64,000 nucleotides of DNA. Origin: Puffinus mauretanicus. Its lineage: Eukaryota; Chordata; Aves; Procellariiformes; Procellariidae. A model generated the notes under the pieces. It saw nothing but the letters and a program-made list of their open reading frames with translations. It was not told where the DNA came from and did no database searches. Positions within the stretch are counted from its first letter, which is position 1. Each line of letters starts with the position of its first letter. This document shows, piece after piece, positions 38,505 through 49,494 of this stretch. The stretch spans positions 2,542,001-2,606,000 of the forward strand of contig JAJKFH010004053.1 in assembly GCA_023333565.1 (NCBI GenBank), written 5' to 3'. Position numbers and translations under genes: made by a program.

Positions 38505-38620
38505 AACTTCAGTCCCGCAGATGTGCTTAACTTTTGGCACAGAGCAGCCCCACCAAAGTCAGTGAAACTAAGTCATGCCAGCTAAAATTTAGCATCAAAG
38601 CATAAATTAGTAAATGCCAT
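38505..38620. repeat. Ancient amniote palindromic repeat
   Basis: The segment reads 'cagtcccgcagatgtgctta', 'acttttggcacagagcagcc', 'ccaccaaagtcagtgaaact', then 'gctaaaatttagca'. This follows the order of a repeat common in turtle, crocodile and bird DNA: cctgca...tgcttaacttt...agcagccccattgaagtcaatggaact...aaagttaagca. That repeat is roughly palindromic about the gaagtcaatgg core. Recognition is from memory of that pattern, so the family name is left open. Confidence 0.5.
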
Positions 38621-39138
38621 GTTGTCCTGTCGGCTGGTTCCCAGTATGCCTCTCCCATTTGTATGAAGTGTGTGGACCTAAAGCAAGTGATGAAATCGAT
38701 GGTGAAGCAGCACATTGTACGCTTTACTGCACAGACTACTTGATAGGCTATTCATTTTCTCCTGCCATTCCCCATCCGTCCACAAAGTCCTCACATAGTC
38801 AGATATAAAAATAACAAATGGAACATTGCCATTTGATATTAGATCATCAGAACACTTATTTATAGTCCTCTTCTTCCCCGGAGAGGTATTTTTCCATCCT
38901 TTGGAACCTGTGCCCGAGCCCGGCGAGTATCAGCCTACATTACCTTCAGCGGTGCATCAGGAGAGAAATAAAAATTGCTTGGAGCTGACGGGGAAATGTG
39001 ACGGACTGGACATGTTTAGTGTGAGTTGTGGCAACCACACTCCAAAGTGGGCTGGGAGGGAGGGGGAGGCTGCAAGGTCCAACCTCTGTTTCTTCCCTAT
39101 GCTTCCCAGGGTGAAGAAATGGGGTCTGTCTTAGGACA
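38621..39138. other. Unique non-coding sequence
   Basis: No exon is recognised. The 102-codon frame at 38826-39134 has no domain. The mixed, non-repetitive texture between 38680 and 39030 could be conserved, but nothing in a single sequence shows this. Confidence 0.45.
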
Positions 39139-39268
39139 GAAAAAAGAAGGTGAAAGGAGAGGGGAGGGGAGAAGGGAGAGGAGGAGAGGGAGAGAAAGAA
39201 GGAGAAAGGGCGGGACAGAGGGAAGGAAGGCAGGGAGGGAGGAGGGAAGGGAGGGGAGAGAGAGAATC
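39139..39268. repeat. Polypurine tract with G-quadruplex motif
   Basis: About 130 bases are almost entirely A and G on the plus strand. Within it, at 39233-39256, five runs of three or more G are separated by loops of 1-4 bases, which meets the usual G-quadruplex pattern. Long purine tracts can also form triplex (H-) DNA. The arginine/glutamate-rich open frames across it are composition artefacts. Confidence 0.9.
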
Positions 39269-39347
39269 TTCTTTCCTCCTGCCCATGAAATCTCTTAGTC
39301 TCAGACCGAGCTGCTTAGATTGGCCTCTAAGACAAACATTTTAATTT

Positions 39348-39368
39348 CACAGAATCACAGAATCACAC
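39348..39368 (-). repeat. Possible CR1 3' tail relic
   Basis: 'cacagaatcacagaatcac' is the reverse complement of the CR1 terminal repeat (gattctgtg)n. The adjoining bases do not continue into a recognisable CR1 3' end, so only the tail repeat remains, or the match is chance. Confidence 0.3.
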
Positions 39369-41000
39369 TGGAATTTCCAGCATAAGTAAAAGCAATATCT
39401 AATCTGCAATGATTCAGAGAAGGAAATAGAAGCCCTTTGCTACAACTGGAACACTTTGCTACAAGAATTACAGAAATTTGTTGGAGACTTTTTCACTCTT
39501 GAGAAAAGTTTTCTGAACACCATTTGCAGGAGATTGCTCCCTACACTGTAGTTTCTTTGGGATGGAGGGTGCAGAGATTTCTGTTAACAGATAAGGTTGG
39601 ATTCTCATTTTTTTAAATGCTTATTTCACTGATGAAGGGACAACACCAGAAAAAAAGGAAAAAATTTAAATGTACTAAAGCTATTTCTTAACTCTTGTTC
39701 ACATCAGGTTAATTCCCTTTTTCAGTTTTTGAACTATAACAGTACTTTTGAAAGTAACCTTTGGAGTACCATCAGGTATTCCACAACTCCTTTTCCTAAC
39801 TGCATCTCCCACACTTACTTATCCTGATTAGCAATACAGGATGCCTTCCACATTGCCTAATTTATCTACTAGGGTCCTTCATGTCTCAATAATGTCCAGA
39901 AAAGACTCTCCCTGATGTAATTAGAGTCACCACACTTTGAATATCACTGGTATATGCTGGTGGAGACCATAGGTGAGTCAATATTGGGATCCTTTTTCTG
40001 GATTGCTCCTCCCTATCTACTGAAATCCCCTAATATGACTTCTGAAATATCTACATTAAAGCACAATTAAATAATCTAATCTCTTTCTCCTTCTCTCCTG
40101 CCGAATGGCACAGAATAAATCTAATTCAAAAATTATTTCTCTGGTTCCGAGGCAGACACACAGATTTTTATATTCCTCCTCCTTTTTCAAGACACCCACT
40201 TCCTCTAAATTTCATTTCCTTTCCATGCAATAAAAAATGAAATAACATTGATTTCTTTTTTATTTAATTCTTTTTTTCCTAGTGTGCCTATATAACATGA
40301 CAGTGAATAACAGCATATGCCAAGAAAACAATTACATAGCACCTCTGTATTGATTTGTTTAATTATATCTCTTTACTCAAAACAAAGTTGTTTGCTTGGA
40401 CGTGACTGGCAAACTGGAGTGGTTTGTGCACCTGTTTTACCTTTCACTTCAATGTAGTTAATTATTTCTTAGAACAGATACCCGAAGAAACCTCTGATTT
40501 TCAGATACCTTTCTGCCTAGTGGGCCTCCCCACCACAGCCAGGAGCCCAGGTGGGCACCTGGAGAGCTGCTTGCCCCAAAGTCTCATGGTAATCAAACAT
40601 TTAAGTATTTCTGAGTATCTGAATACCAGATTGAGCCTGAATTTGGAAACGCTGTGATCACAGAGGATGGTGCCAATAAGTCCTGCACAGCTCTGCTACA
40701 CCACATGCAGCAGGCACCTCTGCGTGCACTAGTTTGCGTTGTGTAGCCCTACCAGTTTGCATGGAGCAAGCTGAAGGGTATCACAGAGCACCATGCACAC
40801 ATTTAGGTGTCTTACTCAGATGGAGGAAGGTACCATCTCGGAGTAGGTTTCACAAAATGAACTTTTATCTGGAGCTGGGTGTGTAAACCCAGACAGTCAA
40901 GTGCTGCCGAGCTCCATAGGAGGAGCATGCTTGCTGGCTAGCTGTAGCGGGGAGCACTTAACTGAGGCAAAGGTCACCAAATTCAGCATTTTTCTTTGCC
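39369..41000. other. Unique non-coding sequence
   Basis: No gene or clear repeat is recognised. Open frames are under 80 codons. Confidence 0.5.
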
Positions 41001-41060
41001 TGAGAGAACTGGAGTCCAAATCTCAATCCCAAAAGACTGCCCTAATCACGATGCTATAAA
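41001..41060 (-). repeat. Possible ancient tRNA-derived SINE remnant
   Basis: 'gagagaactggagtccaaatctcaatccc' followed by 'gactgccctaatcacgatgctataa' resembles, in reverse, the box-B and leading part of old amniote SINEs (gggattcgaacc...tgccctaaccac..gctat). The match is short and diverged. Confidence 0.35.
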
Positions 41061-41450
41061 ATATTTATTTTAGTTTTCTTCTGTTGAAGAAAACTAGTTA
41101 CCATCACTAATGCATTAGGCAACGCCTTGTTGGCATAATTAAATGTTCAGTGGGGCAAAGGAGCAGAATAGCTGCACACCCAGTGTGGGCAGAGCATCTG
41201 GGTCCCAGTACTTCTCCTGACCCATGCGGGAGTTTTATGCAGCAGACAGGGATCGTACCAGAGCACGGCAGGGTAATCTGCCATCTGAAGGCAACCATGA
41301 CTTCTAGCTCTGTCTAACAAAGAAATGCTTTCCAGTAGAGAATTTGTTATGTGGGGCTCATCTTTTCTCATTCTGGTTGGGCCCCATGGGTGGGGGGAAT
41401 TGTGTGACGGACGAGCTGGGCAGCCCGGCCAAGGCTGCGCTTCTTGGGTG
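41061..41450. other. Unique non-coding sequence flanking CR1 copy 2
   Basis: Two overlapping minus-strand frames (63 and 104 codons) cover this piece but have no known motif. I see nothing else in it. Confidence 0.45.
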
Positions 41451-41539
41451 CATAGAATCATAGAATCATTGAATCATTAAGGTTGGAAAAGACCTCTAAG
41501 ATCATTGTGTCAAACCGTCAACCCAACACACCATGCCCA

Positions 41540-42022
41540 CTACACCATGTCCTTAAGCGCCTCATCTACACGTCTTTTAAATACTTCCAGGGATGGTGAC
41601 TCAACCACTTCCCTGGGCAGCCTGTTCCAAGGCCTGACCACTCTTGCAGTAAAGAAATTTCTCCTAATGTCCAATCTAAACCTCCCTTGGTGCAACTTGA
41701 GGCCATTTCCTCTCGTCCTATCGCTAGTTACTTGGCAGAAGAGACCAATACCCACCTCGCTACAACCTCCTTTCAGGTAGTTGTAGAGCGCGATGAGGTC
41801 TCCCCTCAGCCTCCTCTTCTCCAGACTAAACAGTCCCAGTTCCCTCAGCCGCTCCTCATAAGACTTGTGCTCCAGGCCCTTCACCAGCTTCGTTGCCCTC
41901 CTCTGGACACGCTCCAGCACCTCCATGTCCTTCTTGTAGTGAGGGGCCCAGAACTGAACATAGGATTCGAGTGCGGCCTCCTGAGGTCTGCCAGAGTACA
42001 GGGGGGCCGCGATCACCTCCAC
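41540..42022 (-). pseudogene. CR1 copy 2 ORF2 C-terminal fragment
   Basis: A 160-codon open frame, the longest CR1 frame here, holds the conserved C-terminal blocks after the RT domain: [47 protein letters not shown] and [21 protein letters not shown]. It stays open to the native stop, so this copy may be somewhat younger than copy 3. It is not joined in frame to the palm fragment. Confidence 0.85.
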
Positions 42023-42274
42023 CTGCTCCTACTGGCTCCCGCACTATTTCTGAGTACAGGCCAGGATGTAGATTTGGCCTTCTTGGCCCACCCTGGGCAC
42101 ACTGCCGGCTCATGTTCAGCCAGCTGTGTGCTTTGGGTCCTTTTCCTCTGAAGCACCAGACACTCTTCCCCAAGCCTGTAGCGTTGCATGGGGTTGTTGT
42201 GGCCAAAGTGCAGGACCCGGCACTTGGCCTTGTTGAACCTCATACAGTTGGCCTCAGCCCATCGATCCAGCCTG

Positions 42275-42643
42275 TCAGGTCCCTCTGCAGAGCCTTCCTG
42301 CCCTCAGCAGATCAACACTCCCGCCCAGCAGGTGAAATGCGTCTGCAACCTTACTGAGGGAGCACTCGATCCCCTCGTCCAGATCGTTGATAAAGATATT
42401 GAACAGGACCGGCCCCAGTACTGAGCCCTGGGGAACACCGCTCGTGACCGGCCACCAACTGAATTTAACTCTGTTGACCACAACTCTCTGGGCCTGGCCG
42501 TCCAGCCAGTTTTTTACCGAGCGAAGAGTGCACCTATCTAGGCCGTGAGCCACCAGCTTCTCTAGGAGAATGCTGTGGGAGACAGTGTCAAAGGCTTTAC
42601 TGAAGTCCAGGTAGACCACATCCACAGCCTTTCCCTCATCCAC
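42275..42643 (-). pseudogene. CR1 copy 2 reverse transcriptase palm fragment
   Basis: A 122-codon open frame covers RT motifs A to C: DFSKAFD near its start, then [20 protein letters not shown], and the motif-C position. There FADD is replaced by VADA followed by altered residues, pointing to a local indel pair. The loss of the catalytic aspartate makes the fragment inactive. Confidence 0.85.
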
Positions 42644-43456
42644 TGGCAGGTCACCTGGTCATGAAAGGAGACCAGGTTGGTCAAGCAGGACCTGCCTTCC
42701 ATGAACCCGTGCTGGCTGGGCCTGATCCCCTGGTTGTCCTGGACATGGCTTGTGAGCGCCCTCAAAACGAACCCCAGGATGTCCCTGGGTGGTACCCCCA
42801 GGCCAAGTCAAGGGCTTTTCACATCTACTTTTTGAATGTACAACTCTGAAAAGGCAAAGAGGCAAGAAAGCCACTCCTGTGACTCTAGCCTGTTACTGTC
42901 AGCTGGGATTTTCAAAGTCACAGTGAAAGGCAGTAGCAGATCAGGATGCTCAGGTACCTCCGCTTTTCCCTTAGTCATTACTCTCCACCACTCAGTACCA
43001 ATTCCTGCTTTTGACTCACGGGTCGTTGCTGCAGCTTGCCTGAGGACCTTTTGGGATGAGATGACACAACACAGACGATGGTACTTACACTGCAAAATAT
43101 TTAACTTTATTGTGGCCAATCGTTCAATGTAAGTATGTTGCCGTCAGATGAATTCCTTGCCATTAAAACAAACAAAAGTAGGATCTTAGAGGCTCAAAAT
43201 TACTTGTAAATTGAAATTTTATCTATTTTCAAACCATCTGCCTCACATATTCAGTTTCTGTTCGCTCAGTCTTGTAAGAGGAAATCCAGTGACATTAACC
43301 ACTCATGACCACTGTAATGAGGCAGTCTTTAACCAAATAACAAAGTTAAACAGAGCATAGCTGCGCTGAAGTTCATTCTAAAACTATAGCTTGCAAACTT
43401 GGAAAGTATCCAAACTAGCCTTCTGTCATCACTTGAGAAAATGAAATGAAACTGTA

Positions 43457-43489
43457 ACACATATATATATATACACACACACACGTATA
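43457..43489. repeat. (TA)n(CA)n microsatellite
   Basis: An alternating AT run passes directly into an alternating AC run and ends in gtatatac. This purine-pyrimidine alternation is a common polymorphic simple repeat. Confidence 0.9.
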
Positions 43490-43731
43490 TACATCAAAGT
43501 AGAAGGATATTCTTGATTTAAAAGATACTCTAAATATGTTTTGTTGACACTGGTTAAACATAAAACATCCAAATTTTGAAAGGATTGTGGTGTTGTTATA
43601 TTGCTTAATTTCTAGCAGATTTCTAACACACCGCTTTCCTTCTAATAAGATATATTTAGGTATATATTCCCTCCTCCTCTACAAACTGTGTCTTTGTGTT
43701 TAATTGTTTTTTATATGATAAAAATTCTCTT

Positions 43732-43801
43732 TAGGTAGATCTTATACATTAATTTCTGTTTTAAAGACAGAAACTGGGTAGGTAGATCTTAGATATTAAT
43801 T
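43732..43801. repeat. Spaced 23-base direct repeat
   Basis: The unit beginning taggtagatctta at 43732-43754 recurs at 43779-43801 with 21 of 23 bases identical. The start-to-start distance is 47 bases. It looks like a small local duplication. Confidence 0.8.
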
Positions 43802-44469
43802 AGTTTTCATTAAAATAATGGAAAAAAAGAAAAAATATATTAAAAACATAAGCATGGAAAATCCAGAATCTGGGCAGCTACAAGTAAGTGATAGCTCTGA
43901 ACTTAATAAAAAAGAAAAAAACCCTGAAGTTTGGTTACACTGGAGGGAGATTATATGTTGTGCAAAAGCTGAAGAAGAAATAAGCCAAGCTTATTATTTC
44001 AGCAAACAATGCATTCAGCCCAGTTATAAGAACAGATCCGTTCATTTTCATACAGAATATCATAGCCCACTTTTTTTAAACTACACCCTTCTTTCTGCTC
44101 TGCCATATTTCCGTCAGAGGAGCCAGCCTCTTTCTAAGGCTTTTTTTTTATTTTTTTTTTAATCAGGTGCAGCTGAGTCTATTTAAACTCAATCATGTCC
44201 ACAGGAAAATCTGGCAATGCCCCTTGTTTTTCTCAGCTAGGGAGACTCTTTGACCCGGGAATTGGAGATCCCATCTGGAATACCTGCAGGGGTTTAATCT
44301 TCTTGGCCCCATCTGCCCTCTGAGTCACTCCAGCTCAGCCGGTAGCATGGGGCAGAGCCGGTCTCGCAGCGGTGTTGCCCGGAGAGTGTGTCCACGGGGG
44401 CATCAAAGGGAGCACGCAGCCCGTCACGGCCCCCCGATGGGATCTGAAATCACTTGTCCTCATTCTCCT

Positions 44470-44555
44470 CTCCTACAGATTAGACACCAGTGTCATTCTG
44501 CTGCCTCGGAGGAGTTATTTCTGATTTTCACTGGTGTAAGAGAGCCATCAGTCCC
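44470..44555. repeat. Possible ancient amniote repeat remnant
   Basis: 'gattagacaccagtgt' and, about 45 bases later, 'tttcactggtgtaagagag' resemble the two ends of an old amniote repeat with caccagtgtaaa...actggtgtaagagag blocks. CACCAGTG and CACTGGTG are near-inverted copies, which fits a palindromic element. The match is short. Confidence 0.35.
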
Positions 44556-45678
44556 TATGCCACCTGTGGCAAGGACAATTTATTATGATGGACATTTCCA
44601 CCCCTTCTCCCTCAGAAACACTTCTCAGCATTTTCCAGGGTACCTTGAAAATGTGACGCAGCTGAGCTTTCCACCAGCATATATAAGCTTTACTTAATAA
44701 AGCTGAACAAACTAATTACAGCCAGGGAAAAAAAAGTTTTATATGTATTAGCATCTTTCCCTGAACCCAAATTAGCTGTTATTTAAAATTCTTCAATGAG
44801 AAGGAGCCTGTAGCTTGCTCAGGAGAGAGTTGTTCTATATATTTTATTAATTATTATTTTTATTCACAATTTGCTATCCATGAAGTGGGTCTCATCCTCT
44901 GAATCACACGGTTGTCTTTCTGCCCAGGACTCCCTGACTTGCAGTGGGGTTTTCAGCTCATCGCAGGAGTTGCCACCCATATTTATGTAAATAGATGTTC
45001 ATACACGTTTTGCACCGTTCTTTCAGTGAGTATTTTTAGAGACAAAGTCACACCTTCAAATACTTACAAAAAGCTAGTAGGACAAGGTTACAAGTGTTGA
45101 TAATTAGGAAAAAAAATGCAGAGAAAAAGTTTGGAATGTAATGATTTACCAAAATTTACAGAATTCCTCCAGAAATCAGAGGGGGTTGGGAGAACCCAAA
45201 TGGCCCACTTTGGGTTAAAAAACAGCTTCTTTTCCATTTTCCTTTGTCAGCTTGCCAAGAGGCCTCCCCAGCAGCCCCTGTGGGGCATTTGCAGGCTCCA
45301 GGGCTTGTGAATATTGTAGCTCACTGAGGACCAGCGGTCTCTGAAACAGCAACCTCCACCCTTCCCAGCCCCAGGCTGTGCGACAGCTCGGAAGGGGAAA
45401 AGCCCTGCAGCTGCACCCCAGCTTGTTTTGGTAGGAAATGCCAAAACTGGCGAGAGGGGGCAGAGGAAGTGCTGTGGCTGCAAGACAAGGATACACCAAG
45501 TTTTGAAGGAGAAGGTTCCTCTGCAAATCACTTCTCTCCCCAGCTGTAGTTGCAAGCAGTGTGCAATCAAATACAAAGTTAGTTAGCTTGTTTGCCCACT
45601 TCTCCCAGACTCCTGCCGTGTTTACTCAGCTGCTCTGGTGATTTGGTGGTTTCTCCCGAGACCAGGCTCCACTCGCTC
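44556..45678. other. Unique non-coding sequence
   Basis: No gene is recognised. Frames of about 103-109 codons on the minus strand at 45215-45576 overlap each other in different phases and show no domain. Confidence 0.5.
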
Positions 45679-45697
45679 GGACCACTAGAGGGCTTGG
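45679..45697 (+). promoter_or_regulatory. CTCF-like binding site
   Basis: GGACCACTAGAGGGCTTGG carries the core CCACTAGAGGGC. This fits the CTCF consensus core CCA(C)(C/T)AG(G/A)GGGC at every position; the outer positions fit less well. It is 27 kb from the minus-strand site at 18356 and points away from it. Confidence 0.5.
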
Positions 45698-47896
45698 GCT
45701 TGCTCCCGGAAAGTACTAAAAATCTGCAAAATTCCTCTTTTGTGTTTCACCTATGCACGTACAAATGAAAAGTGAGACTTATGAGGCATGTCTACGTTTT
45801 CTTTTCTTCGTTAAAGGTTTGCTTGGATATTTTGCTCAGTACAATCCTTTGAGATAATGAGCATGGGAGACATACACCCTAACTCTGTGGGGAGAGAGAT
45901 CTGCATCTTTGCAGAGACCTGTCAGACAAGACCAATACCCACAAACCTCTTATACCTGTGATCATCATTGGGATTTAGGGGATTTTTAGAAGTGGAGATT
46001 TTGTGGGTTTATCATTCCTGCTATATATCATAAGCTTAAGAAATCTTGCTTAAGTTGACTCACTTTTGGAGAAAAAAAAATCTGATTTAAAAATAAAGGC
46101 AGACGAGAATCATAAACTAATTCTAGTACTGCATGTGCACAGAACCTCAGAGACCGTGAGTTTATCCTCCATAATTAAATTTGGTGTTAATATTGTCAAA
46201 CAGGTATAACTGTGGTTGTACTTATCTTACACGCTAACCATCTAAGCAAGTTAAGGGCTTCAGTTCCATTTTTTTTTGAACCACAAGGGTTCTTTTCCTG
46301 AAACATCTCTACGGTCAAAACAGTAGACACCATTATCAACACAGGTAAAAAAAAAAAAAAAAATTTAAATCTCTTAATATATTTGCTAAGGGATTATTTT
46401 CTTTGTTTGAACCATTACTTCAGCAAAGCATTCAAAGAGTTAAGCTAATACTGCTTATGGTATCATTCCAATTCACAAGAAAAAAACATACTATAAGGAT
46501 GAGCTCCAATAAAGGATGAAAGTGCCAAAAGCAAGACTGGGCAGTTAAGTGCTTAAATCTAAAAATGAAACAAACTAAAATCCGTCTGTGACTTCCTTTT
46601 TGACCGCAGCTTCTCCCAGGTATTTACAGCTGTGTCCCTCTTCCTACTCAGACTCCTCCACTCCTTGCAGCTACAATTTTATTCCCTTTTATCCCAAGCC
46701 CAGTTGGGATCCAGAAACCACCCAAGCTGCTCATCCCAGGCTGTATGCTCAAGTACTGGCTGCCTCTCTCTTCTCCCTTCATCTTCGTTTCTTAGCACGC
46801 TAATTTGCCTTGACCACCACTTCCACTGCATGGAGTGGCAACCTCCAAGTCTCTCTTGTCTTAGGCACATCTATTCAGCTTCTCAGTCCCTGACTCCTTG
46901 CCCCAAAGTCACAGTTCTAGCTCAGAGTCCTAGCAAAGCTTTCAATCCTTACTTCTCTACTGCTTTCTCAAAATCCCATACCCATAGGTCTCATATCCTT
47001 TTTCTCTCCAATGCGTTCAAACCGGCTAGTTACAGACTTCACCCCAGAAAGCCTACAGTTGTGTTTCTTCCCTGCTTTTCACCTCAGTTATGACCACATA
47101 ACCTTGTCCTCTGTGGTGGTCATCTTCTTGCTGTCTGAATCCTGGGTGCCAATGGAAGAGTCCTGGACTGCGCGAAAGAAATAACCTCTCTCTTCTCAGT
47201 TCTGGCGCTAGTCCTTACCAGATGGGGGCTGCAAGTCAAAACTGATTTTGCAGATTTTTTTAAACTTGATTGAAGATGAACAGATTTTTAATAGAACAGC
47301 GAAAGTGTACAAGACTAACAAATTTCTTACAATGAAAGCACAGGAGGTCTACTGCTTCTCCAAAGAAAATACACAAGATTTTAATGAGGAAAAATGATCC
47401 TCTTTTTTTTTTGCCTTGTTTTTAGAAATGCTAATCTGCCTGGCCTATTATTTCTAATTAGATAAGCCGGCTTAGTAAGAGACAATCCAATCCATTTCTC
47501 CAGAAATGTAGACATACAAGGACATATATGTGTGCATGTACAATAATCTGTACAGTGATGGGTACTTTTTGTACAATATTTCTGATATTCAAACCCTGCC
47601 TTGCCATCCCCCTTTCTGTCCTTATTTCTCTGCTGCATCATTTTTGCTTTGCTGTTTTCTTCACCTCATCCTCACGCAGGTTCTTTCATGACACTGGTGA
47701 GAGTCCACCAGTCCTGCCAGGTGCCCTCACTTTCTGCTTTCAAACTGCTCCTCATCTTTCCCCTTTCTGCTCACTGAAGGCTTCTATGGCTCCTGTGCTT
47801 GCAGCCCCCTCCTCCCCTTTCTCAAAGGACACAAGCTACCATGATTTGCCCAGGGCACAGTAGGAATGTAGCAGTCCAGCAGAGTGAAGATGTTGG
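45698..47896. other. Unique sequence, pyrimidine-rich in its second half
   Basis: 46590-47100 and 47620-47830 are C/T-rich, which opens a 153-codon plus-strand frame (46632-47093) rich in S, L, P and H without any known domain. The 47620-47890 part leads into an L2/MIR-like tail, so it may be the worn body of an L2 element. I could not match it block by block. Confidence 0.4.
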
Positions 47897-47988
47897 GTTG
47901 TAAGCTCTTGAAGACAAGGGCTGTGCTTGGGTTTCTCAGATACATTGAAATTACTTTGACGCCTACATAACGCTTAATAAAATAAACT
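47897..47988 (+). repeat. L2/MIR-type 3' tail
   Basis: 'ttgtaagctcttgaagacaagggctgtg' corresponds to the tgtaagctccttgagggcagggactgtg block of L2 and MIR. 'gcctacataacgcttaataaa' corresponds to the tagtaggcgctcaataaat end. Order and spacing are right, divergence is high. Confidence 0.6.
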
Positions 47989-49494
47989 GTGGTGTCAATA
48001 CACCTCCCCTTTGCTTCCTTTTCTGTAAGCTATTGTTGCTTATATTACATTGCTAACATAGAGTTCACAGCATCATTTCTGTGTTTATTGGATTGAGACT
48101 CATGACTTTTTCAGCACCATTCATATAAATGATGTTATAAAATCAGAAGAATAAAAACTTTCCAGTTCCATGAAGGGAGATATACAGTCCAAAGCACTTT
48201 TATTCCAGTCTTATTTATATCAGTTATTATTGTAACAGGACTGTTACCTGGAGTGTAACACAGTTAGCCAAATTAGAGAATTTAGAGGTCATCAGCAACA
48301 TTTTGGCTTTCCTTTGCTTGTGGCATAACCATTTAGGTAAGTTGGTCAAGTTTTAACACATATAAATGATGACTTCATGTAAGAACATGAACAGATTAGA
48401 TGAGTTTCAGAATAAATTACATATTGTTAAGTATGCTTAAATTAAAGCTATATATATACATGCATATAAACACATACAGAAAATTCTGTTTGTGGAATTG
48501 AGAGACAAGTAGTGGTTGGATCCAGCTTTCTTCATTTTGGATAGTTGAGCTATAGGTTCTCTCTTCTCCTGTTTACAGCTTGAGAAGAAGACTTCCTGGC
48601 AAAATGTTTGTGTTTAATGACATTTTATTTTTATTTTGATTTTGATTTTATGAACATCTTCCCTTCTCTCTCAGTTCTTTGTCATCTGTTCGTACAATAT
48701 ATGCCTTAATTTTCCCTATAACTCTTAAGTATGAGGATTAACAGGGAAAAGTGTGTTTCCTTGCCAGAAGAAAAATTGTTTCTGTCCTAAATTTCCTTCA
48801 GTTTTATGAAATCTCCCCAAAGAAAAGGCCATATACCCTTATATTTTGTTATAGGCAGGACCCTATGCACTCTCTTCTTGCAAAGCTGAGGAATTTAACA
48901 AGAGTTTTCTCCTTGTAGAAGGTTATCATCCCCTAAAAAAAAAAGAATTTTCAAAGAGCCATAACACAGACAATTGGGGACTTCCAATTTTTGGATCCAC
49001 TGATGGTTAATTAAATGTCAGACTTTACAAATGTCACTAATGGTTGTTTTAGCAAGACATAAGTAATTTACGTACTTATTCCATTACAAGCTTCCCACAC
49101 TTGATAACTGCTGAAATGCCCCTATCCCTGTTGCCAAAACTTCCACCTTTTTACTTCCTCCAGCAGCTCATGAGAAGTAAACTTTATTAACACATAGTTT
49201 TAAAATACAATGCAGAGCAAATTAAATATAATATGAAAATGCAAAACATAGGAAGTCTTGTTCTGTGTTATTATTTGTAACCTTTAAACAGTAGAAACAC
49301 CCATTTTAATTTACTTGCAATTGGCAGAAAATGCAGGAGAATATACAGATTTAAACCTTAGCTTGTTGCAGGGTGCATAACTATTTTCATCTACTAAATA
49401 AAATGTCTGCATTTGCTTGTTGCTAGCATCAAAAGGGAAGGGAGTAATATATAACAGGAAGGCAAAAGGAAATGGTCAAAAATTGAGATCAGCA
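47989..49494. other. Unique AT-rich non-coding sequence
   Basis: No gene or repeat is recognised apart from a short TA/ATGCAT-rich run near 48447-48475. Confidence 0.5.

Larger units (their letters stand above)
41451..42800 (-). mobile_element. CR1 LINE copy 2, 5'-truncated, broken ORF2
   Basis: Read on the minus strand this is CR1 ORF2 from the RPSQHGF block (about 42730) through [19 protein letters not shown]. It continues through [21 protein letters not shown] to the C-terminal [14 protein letters not shown] and [10 protein letters not shown] blocks. It ends in the CR1 tail repeat (catagaatcatagaatcat on the plus strand at 41451). It is broken: the FADD catalytic box reads VADA at 42338-42349, so the second aspartate is lost, and the remaining frame is split into several pieces by indels. 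It is the same or a closely related subfamily as copy 1 at 5341-6756, in opposite orientation. The 5' border near 42800 is approximate. Confidence 0.96.
42801..44469. other. Unique non-coding sequence
   Basis: No gene is recognised. Two frames of about 100 codons lie on opposite strands over the same bases near 42808-43132, a sign of chance. The stretch contains a TA/CA microsatellite and a spaced 23-base direct repeat, listed separately. Confidence 0.5.

Noticed and set aside
39026..39344. Arginine/glutamate-rich frames that could suggest a nuclear protein
   Set aside because: They are direct translations of the polypurine tract.
46632..47093. 153-codon plus-strand frame
   Set aside because: The region is C/T-rich, giving an S/L/P/H-rich product without domains.
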